A stretch of 51,480 bases of DNA from Candidatus Cloacimonadota bacterium. Its GTDB lineage: Bacteria; Cloacimonadota; Cloacimonadia; Cloacimonadales; TCS61. Each line of letters opens with the position of its first letter. Position 1 is the stretch's first letter. The notes beneath the pieces are model-generated. The model did no database searches. It had not been told where the DNA came from and saw only the letters and a program-made list of their open reading frames with translations. The stretch covers positions 1 to 51,480 of the forward strand of contig JAIORE010000070.1 in assembly GCA_021108315.1 (NCBI GenBank). The letters run 5' to 3'. This document shows positions 46,984 to 51,480 of the stretch, one piece after another. The translations under genes were made by a program, and so were the position numbers.

Positions 46984-47802
46984 TTATCCATTAAATCTCC
47001 ACCAAAAATTTATATGAGGATAATAATATGATTCTGTATTTCTATATTTAAAACTAATCAATCCAAGTTTCAATCTAAAGGAGTTCCAACCCCAGACAAA
47101 AGCTCCTCCTGCTCGAAATCCTTCAAGAGTATAATCATAGATAGCTTCCGTAACAATCTTTGTCCTATTTGAGGCACTGTATTCAAATCCGATAGCATTT
47201 CGGCTTCCTTTTGAAAATACTCCAGCCATTACATTTTCAAAATCTTCATTATTACCACTCAAAATAGCGTTGTACTGTCCTGATATATGCCATGAAACTT
47301 TTTGATTTATTGGAAAAGATATTGCTAATGAAGGTGCTACCGAAGTGAAGTTTTCATCTTTTTCTTCATAATAACCATCATCATCATCATCATATTTATT
47401 AACTTCTGATGAGAAAGAATCAAGATAAATAGCTGATCCAATGGAAACCTTTGAAGAATTATAAAAATTAAACTTTAGATTCATGTTTCTATCTTTAATA
47501 AGAAAATAAAGCAAATTCGTACCAATTTGAACATTATCTAACACACCATAATAAATAGACCCAACTCCAATAATAAATTCATTTTTCTTTAGGGTGTATG
47601 CAGTTGGCGAACTCATCACATTGAGAATTTTACGCTCTGCAAATCCTTTCTTTTTATATACTTCATTGATGATTTTCTCTTGATTCTCAAGCATTTTTTC
47701 TTGATTGTCCAAAAGTTCCTTTTCAGAGTTTGATGGTTCTTCGGCAAATAATACCGTAGCAATTAATACCATCATCAAAATAATAATTACAATACTTTTC
47801 AT
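46984..47802 (-). CDS. Secreted beta-rich (possible outer-membrane) protein, unknown function
   Basis: A 272-residue protein. Signal peptide 1-20 (ending VLFAEE), then a short predicted coiled coil (~22-52, SEKELLDNQEKMLENQEKI) and a C-terminal region of alternating strands ending in 'PHINFWWRFNG', which resembles a barrel terminus with aromatic last strand. An Asp run (DDDDDG near 134-140) lies in a loop and could bind Ca2+. No family is recognised. GAGGT stands ahead of the ATG. The DUF3332 lipoprotein gene follows after 31 nt. Confidence 0.75.
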   Translation of the reverse strand: MKSIVIIILMMVLIATVLFAEEPSNSEKELLDNQEKMLENQEKIINEVYKKKGFAERKILNVMSSPTAYTLKKNEFIIGVGSIYYGVLDNVQIGTNLLYFLIKDRNMNLKFNFYNSSKVSIGSAIYLDSFSSEVNKYDDDDDGYYEEKDENFTSVAPSLAISFPINQKVSWHISGQYNAILSGNNEDFENVMAGVFSKGSRNAIGFEYSASNRTKIVTEAIYDYTLEGFRAGGAFVWGWNSFRLKLGLISFKYRNTESYYYPHINFWWRFNG

Positions 47803-47985
47803 AATACCTCATTTTTTTAAATTCTATTATTCATTTGTAAAAAAAATTTACTAATTTTTAACGTCAATAATATTATTATAAAACTTTATTTAAAATTCCT
47901 TAGGAAACAAAATTTAAAACAAAATCTTTGACAGATTTCAGCCTATTTTTCTGTTTTATCATAAATTATTAATAATGGGGGAACA

Positions 47986-48966
47986 ATGATAGATCTTAGC
48001 ACAAAATATATGGGTTTAAATTTAAAAAATCCAATTATAGTAGGCTCTTGCGGTTTGACAGGAACTCTGGAAGGAGTTATGGAAATGGAAGAAAATGGAG
48101 CTGGAGCTGTAGTATTGAAATCACTTTTTGAAGAGCAGATTACAATGGAAATAAGTAATTCTACAACCAATTTGTACACTCAACACACCGAAGCAAATGA
48201 TTATTTTCGTTATTATGAAAAAATGTATCACGTTGAAAAATATATTGATTTGATCAAGCAATGTAAAAGCAAAACTTCTATACCAATTATAGCAAGTATA
48301 AATTGTCGAACAGCAGATGATTGGACAACTTTTGCAAAAAAGATAGAAAAATCTGGTGCTGATGGATTGGAATTGAATATTTTCCTGCTTCCGTCTGATA
48401 GTGATAGAGAAAATCAAATTTCAGAACAATTGTATATTGATATTATTCGAAAAGTTAAGGAAAATATTAAAATCCCGATAGCCTTGAAAATAGGTTATTA
48501 TTTCACAAATCTGGCAACTTTCATTAATAGACTTTCTCAACAAGAAGTCGAAGCTCTGGTGCTTTTTAATAGATTTTTCAGTTCTGATATTGATATTGAT
48601 GATGAAAAAATTATTATAGGTAATTCTTTTAGTACTCCGATTGAATACTTGATTCCGTTAAGATGGATTGCTCTTTTATCAGATAATACAGATTGTGACC
48701 TTTGTGCAACTACCGGAATTCATAGTGGTAAATCTGTTATCAAACAACTTCTTGCAGGTGCACAAGCTGTTCAAATGGTCTCAAGTTTGTATTTGAACAA
48801 ATCTGAACATCTAAAGAAAGTTTTATCCGATTTGGAAAATTGGATGGCAACAAAAAATTATAAATCAATTTCAGATTTTAGAGGAAAACTAAGTCAATCC
48901 CAAATTAAAGATCCTTCTCTTTTTGAACGAGTTCAATTTATGAAATATCAGGATGCAACGATTTAG
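47986..48966 (+). CDS. Dihydroorotate-dehydrogenase-like flavoprotein
   Basis: A 326-residue TIM-barrel protein of the dihydroorotate dehydrogenase superfamily: opening 'LKNPIIVGSCGLT' and the later 'ALKIGYYFTN' and 'TTGIHSGKSVIKQLLAGAQAVQMVSSLY' match the FMN-binding features of the family. In true class 1 enzymes the segment after strand 4 reads 'LSCPN' with the catalytic Cys (class 2: Ser); here it is ELNIFLLPSD with no Cys or Ser at that place, so orotate synthesis is unlikely. Anaerobes often carry this variant with unknown reaction. GGGGG lies before the ATG. It stands alone, with repeats on the 3' side. Confidence 0.87.
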   Translation: MIDLSTKYMGLNLKNPIIVGSCGLTGTLEGVMEMEENGAGAVVLKSLFEEQITMEISNSTTNLYTQHTEANDYFRYYEKMYHVEKYIDLIKQCKSKTSIPIIASINCRTADDWTTFAKKIEKSGADGLELNIFLLPSDSDRENQISEQLYIDIIRKVKENIKIPIALKIGYYFTNLATFINRLSQQEVEALVLFNRFFSSDIDIDDEKIIIGNSFSTPIEYLIPLRWIALLSDNTDCDLCATTGIHSGKSVIKQLLAGAQAVQMVSSLYLNKSEHLKKVLSDLENWMATKNYKSISDFRGKLSQSQIKDPSLFERVQFMKYQDATI

Positions 48967-49193
48967 AGAAAAAAAATTACCACAGAGAGCCCAGAGAAAA
49001 ATAATTTAGCAAAAAAGAAATCCGTGCAATTTGAGTAATCCATTTAATCTGTGGTTCAGACGATTCTTCATCGTGATTCTTTCATCATCCTTTCTGTCTT
49101 TTTTTCTTTATTCGTGCATTCGTGGCAATTTTTTTCTTAGTCTGTGAAAGTCCGTGGCAAAAAAATACTATTGGCAATATAGGTAAATAATTT
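48967..49193. repeat. Short spacer made of dispersed repeat fragments
   Basis: It contains CCACAGAGAGCCCAGAG (compare 50427 and 42090), ATCCGTGCAATTTGAGTAATCC, ATTCGTGCATTCGTGGCAA and GTCTGTGAAAGTCCGTGGC (compare 50717). No terminator stem was recognised for the upstream gene. Confidence 0.6.
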
Positions 49194-50417
49194 ATGAAAT
49201 TCCTAATCCATCTTGCTTTTCGCTATCTTCGAGGTAGAAAAAAAATTGTTTTTACTACTTCCAATTCACTTTCATTATTTGGAATAGCGTTAGCCGTTTT
49301 TTCACTTCTCGTAATTTCTTCTGTAATGAATGGTTTTGAAGCTGATATGCGGGATAGGGTAATTGGCACAAAAGCTGAAATCAAAATATATGAAAAAGAC
49401 TTTGCTCCCTTAAATGACTACGAAAATTTAGCTCAAAAAATAGAAAATATTGAATTTGTAAAAGTTGCTTCTCCGGTTTGTGAGACAGAATTATTGATTC
49501 AGAATAAAAAAAATATTTCCGCAATTATTTGTATGGGAATCGACTTGGAAAAACACGCTAAAGTCACAGATTTTTATCAGAAATTTGTGGTTGGTGCTCC
49601 CGAAAATAAAGACCTTGAGGAAGATGGAATTATTTTAGGATTAGATTTATCTCTTTCTATAAATGCGACAGTTGGTGAATATGTCCAAATATCTTCGCCA
49701 ATAGGTTCAGTACCTTCTCCTTTTGGATTGTTGCCAAAATCTAAAAAATTAAAAGTAGTTGGAATTTTTTTATCGGGAATGCCGGAATATGACCAGGTTT
49801 TTACCTATATTTCTTTGAAAAATGCTCAATATCTTTTAGGTTGGCAAGATGAAGTTAGTTATCTCGAAGTAAGAACCTTTAAGCCAGAAAAAGCTATGAA
49901 AATTGCAACCCAAATAAATGAACTGTTTCCTGAATATTATGCGGAAGATTGGAGTATTTTTGAAAAAAATCTTTTCAATGCTATCAAAATGGAAAAAACA
50001 GTGATGTTTCTCGTTTTAGCACTTATGATAATTATTGCGTCATTTAATATGAGTGGAAATTTTATAAAAATGGTGGCTGAAAAAAAATCTGAAATTGGAA
50101 TATTGAAAGCTCTTGGGATTCCGGAAAAACAGATTTCGAGTATCTTCTTTCTAAGTGGAACTATTATTGGAATCATTGGAACTATTTCAGGAATGCTTTT
50201 GGCAATAACAATTTTATGGATTCAGCAGAAATATCATTTGATTTCTATTCCGATTGCCGGTTTTCCCTTGCAATGGATTCCAGTGAAAATTAATATTTCA
50301 GACTTATTTATTATTCCCATAGTTTCGATGATAATTAGTATTCTTACTACAATATATCCTGCTCACAAAACTTTACAGATTGAAACAATTAAAATTATTC
50401 AGAATAATGTTAGATGA
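49194..50417 (+). CDS. LolC/LolE-type ABC transporter permease
   Basis: A 407-residue FtsX/MacB-like permease of the lipoprotein-releasing (LolCDE) kind. One membrane helix near 22-45 (LSLFGIALAVFSLLVISSV) follows the typical start 'FLIHLAFRYLRGRKK', a periplasmic domain fills ~46-260 and three helices lie at ~265-290, ~318-345 and ~370-392. Together with LolD it would release lipoproteins from the inner membrane for transport to the outer membrane. The ATPase LolD is not seen within the window: the downstream 369 nt are repeats and the next gene is unrelated, so LolD must be encoded elsewhere. GGTAAATAATTT lies before the start. Confidence 0.88.
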   Translation: MKFLIHLAFRYLRGRKKIVFTTSNSLSLFGIALAVFSLLVISSVMNGFEADMRDRVIGTKAEIKIYEKDFAPLNDYENLAQKIENIEFVKVASPVCETELLIQNKKNISAIICMGIDLEKHAKVTDFYQKFVVGAPENKDLEEDGIILGLDLSLSINATVGEYVQISSPIGSVPSPFGLLPKSKKLKVVGIFLSGMPEYDQVFTYISLKNAQYLLGWQDEVSYLEVRTFKPEKAMKIATQINELFPEYYAEDWSIFEKNLFNAIKMEKTVMFLVLALMIIIASFNMSGNFIKMVAEKKSEIGILKALGIPEKQISSIFFLSGTIIGIIGTISGMLLAITILWIQQKYHLISIPIAGFPLQWIPVKINISDLFIIPIVSMIISILTTIYPAHKTLQIETIKIIQNNVR

Positions 50418-50786
50418 AAAACTTTACCACAGAGAACACAGAGAGCACAGAGAAAAAGAGAAGAGGAACCACGAATTTCACGAATTTTCACGAAAAAGTA
50501 ACCCCTCTAACTCCCCTGCACCTAAATACGGAGTTTTTTGATAATTGTATTATTTCTTATCTGATTTAAGTGCAGGGGCGAACTAAGCTCCCTTCCCATA
50601 ACGAAGGGGAAGGGTTGGGGATGGGGTTGAAAACTCAGTGGAAATCTAAAGCAAAATAAAAAAACTCTGCGTTCTCTGCGTTTCTTCATCTTTGCGTGAA
50701 ACATCTTTTTCTTGGTCAGTGAAAGTCCGTGGCAAAATAATTCGTGCTAATTCGCATTAATTCGTGGTTTCAAAAAGGTCTAAAAA
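50418..50786. repeat. 369-nt spacer built from dispersed repeats
   Basis: In order: CCACAGAGAACACAGAGAGC near 50427, CCACGAATTTCACGAATTTTC near 50468, a reverse copy of the TTAGAGGGGT tail at 50501-50510, an inverted CCCCTGCAC/GTGCAGGGG pair (50513-50521 with 50570-50578), the hairpin CCCTTCCC/GGGAAGGG at 50590-50614 with tail TTGGGGATGGGGTT, CTCTGCGTTCTCTGCG near 50667, and ATTCGTGCTAATTCGC text at 50740-50770. No gene was seen. Confidence 0.75.
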
Positions 50787-51480
50787 GTGGAAAAACAAAC
50801 AGTTAATATTCTTTTAAATGTAGATAGTAAATTTGAGCCGAAAGCAAAATATATCTTCCGCATAATGCTGAAGATATTGGGTTTTAATCCGGTTTTTTAC
50901 GATCAAATTTCTTCCCAAGATATACATATCTATTATGGACTTCGGACTACTGATGAATATCCGCTAAAAATATACAGGTCAATCGAAACAGCTCTTTTCT
51001 TTAATCAAAAAAATAAACTTCCTGATTCAAAATATAATTCAGTAAAATATCGCTATGAATATATTCCATTTTTATTTTCATTGAAAGGTGAAATATTTAC
51101 AATTTCTCAAAAAACCGTTTATTTGAGAAAAGACCTGATTTCTTCGGCATTTTATTTTCTTTCTCTGTGGCAAGATTATATTTTTCACGAAAAAAAAAGC
51201 TCACATTCTAAGTTTAATTATAAAGAATCTCTGCAATATAAATATAATTTCCCTGAAATTCCAGTAATAGATCGTTATTGTGATATTTTAAAAAATGCTT
51301 TACAAATATCTTCTCCGGATTTAATCAATAATCATTCCTTTTCAAAAAATAAAAAATTTATTCTTTCTCTTTCTCATAACATTGATTTTTGGAATTTTAT
51401 AACCAAAGAAGAAATCAGAAAAATTAATAAAAGAAATCTTAAGCAATTAAAAAAGTTTTCAGTATCAGCTTTGTATAAAC
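50787..51480 (+). CDS. Polysaccharide-deacetylase-like protein, N-terminal part (runs off window)
   Basis: An open frame of 231 codons without stop reaches the window end. It starts with GTG at 50787, eight bases after AAGGT; the first in-frame ATG is 26 codons later and lacks a ribosome site. The N-terminal ~190 residues ('YIFRIMLKILGFNP...IYYGLRT...YEYIPFLFSLKG...DLISSAFYFLSLWQDY') resemble the front module found on polysaccharide deacetylase-like proteins of Bacteroidota-type bacteria, and KFILSLSHNIDFW near 190-203 sits where those have 'LTHDVD', the first NodB metal motif. Here His-Asn-x-Asp replaces His-Asp-x-Asp, so metal binding may be altered. The rest of the catalytic domain is outside the window; assignment is tentative. 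Confidence 0.6.
   Translation, partial: MEKQTVNILLNVDSKFEPKAKYIFRIMLKILGFNPVFYDQISSQDIHIYYGLRTTDEYPLKIYRSIETALFFNQKNKLPDSKYNSVKYRYEYIPFLFSLKGEIFTISQKTVYLRKDLISSAFYFLSLWQDYIFHEKKSSHSKFNYKESLQYKYNFPEIPVIDRYCDILKNALQISSPDLINNHSFSKNKKFILSLSHNIDFWNFITKEEIRKINKRNLKQLKKFSVSALYK

Overview
The window is AT-rich Gram-negative anaerobe DNA and most probably comes from a member of Candidatus Cloacimonadota or a close relative. Three things point there. First, the operon kce-kat-thl encodes the lower half of lysine fermentation; both Kce and the 3-aminobutyryl-CoA transaminase (Kat) were characterised from 'Ca. Cloacamonas acidaminovorans', and every active-site residue I recall for that Kce falls at the same number here (E14, H46, H48, S82, T106, R226, E230, D231). 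Second, two secreted proteins carry the C-terminal FlgD-like/type IX sorting domain (YPNPFNP, GQKVK, SGVYFY). Third, there is an HdrABC set and a membrane pyrophosphatase of the K+-dependent, probably Na+-pumping, type. The lineage assignment is inference: no rRNA or tRNA gene was found.

Layout. 1-3.8 kb: HtrA protease, PHP-domain phosphoesterase, and a fusion of a TsaC/YrdC-like domain to a low-molecular-weight phosphatase. 3.8-11 kb: repeat-filled spacer, a tandem-duplicated deoxynucleoside kinase, a diguanylate cyclase, and three consecutive secreted or outer-membrane proteins. 11-13.4 kb (minus): ECF sigma factor, membrane anti-sigma candidate, and a secreted triple-PDZ protein. 13.5-15.5 kb: rsmA, a frameshifted lipoprotein gene, an RDD protein. 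15.5-19.8 kb (minus): hslO-thl-kat-kce. 20.1-24.7 kb (minus): patatin-Omp85 protein and hppA. 25-30.5 kb (plus): two sorting-domain proteins flanking a leaderless Fn3 protein, separated by repeat-rich spacers. 30.7-37.2 kb (minus): guanine deaminase, CNNM/CorC protein, prfA, DUF1385, rpmE and two proteins of unknown function. 37.3-42 kb (plus): queD-engB and dxs-mnmE. 42.5-46.3 kb (plus): hdrA-hdrC-hdrB. 46.4-47.8 kb (minus): DUF3332 lipoprotein and a secreted barrel-like protein. 48-51.5 kb (plus): dihydroorotate-dehydrogenase-like protein, LolC/E-type permease, and the start of a polysaccharide-deacetylase-like gene that runs off the window.

How the genes work together. The fermentation operon yields acetoacetate and acetyl-CoA from lysine-derived intermediates. 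HppA can turn pyrophosphate energy into an ion gradient, and HdrABC handles low-potential electrons, so much of the window fits amino-acid-fermenting energy metabolism. A second theme is the envelope: HtrA, sigma/anti-sigma/PDZ, patatin-Omp85, several outer-membrane proteins and sorting-domain cargo.

The most unusual content lies between genes. Spacers are packed with several families of short palindromic repeats. One hairpin family keeps its pairing while the stem sequence changes, and one copy lies inside the 5' end of a secreted-protein gene so that two repeats encode its signal-peptide region. A cluster of at least five palindromes sits between engB and dxs. No CRISPR array, transposase gene, rRNA or tRNA was found.
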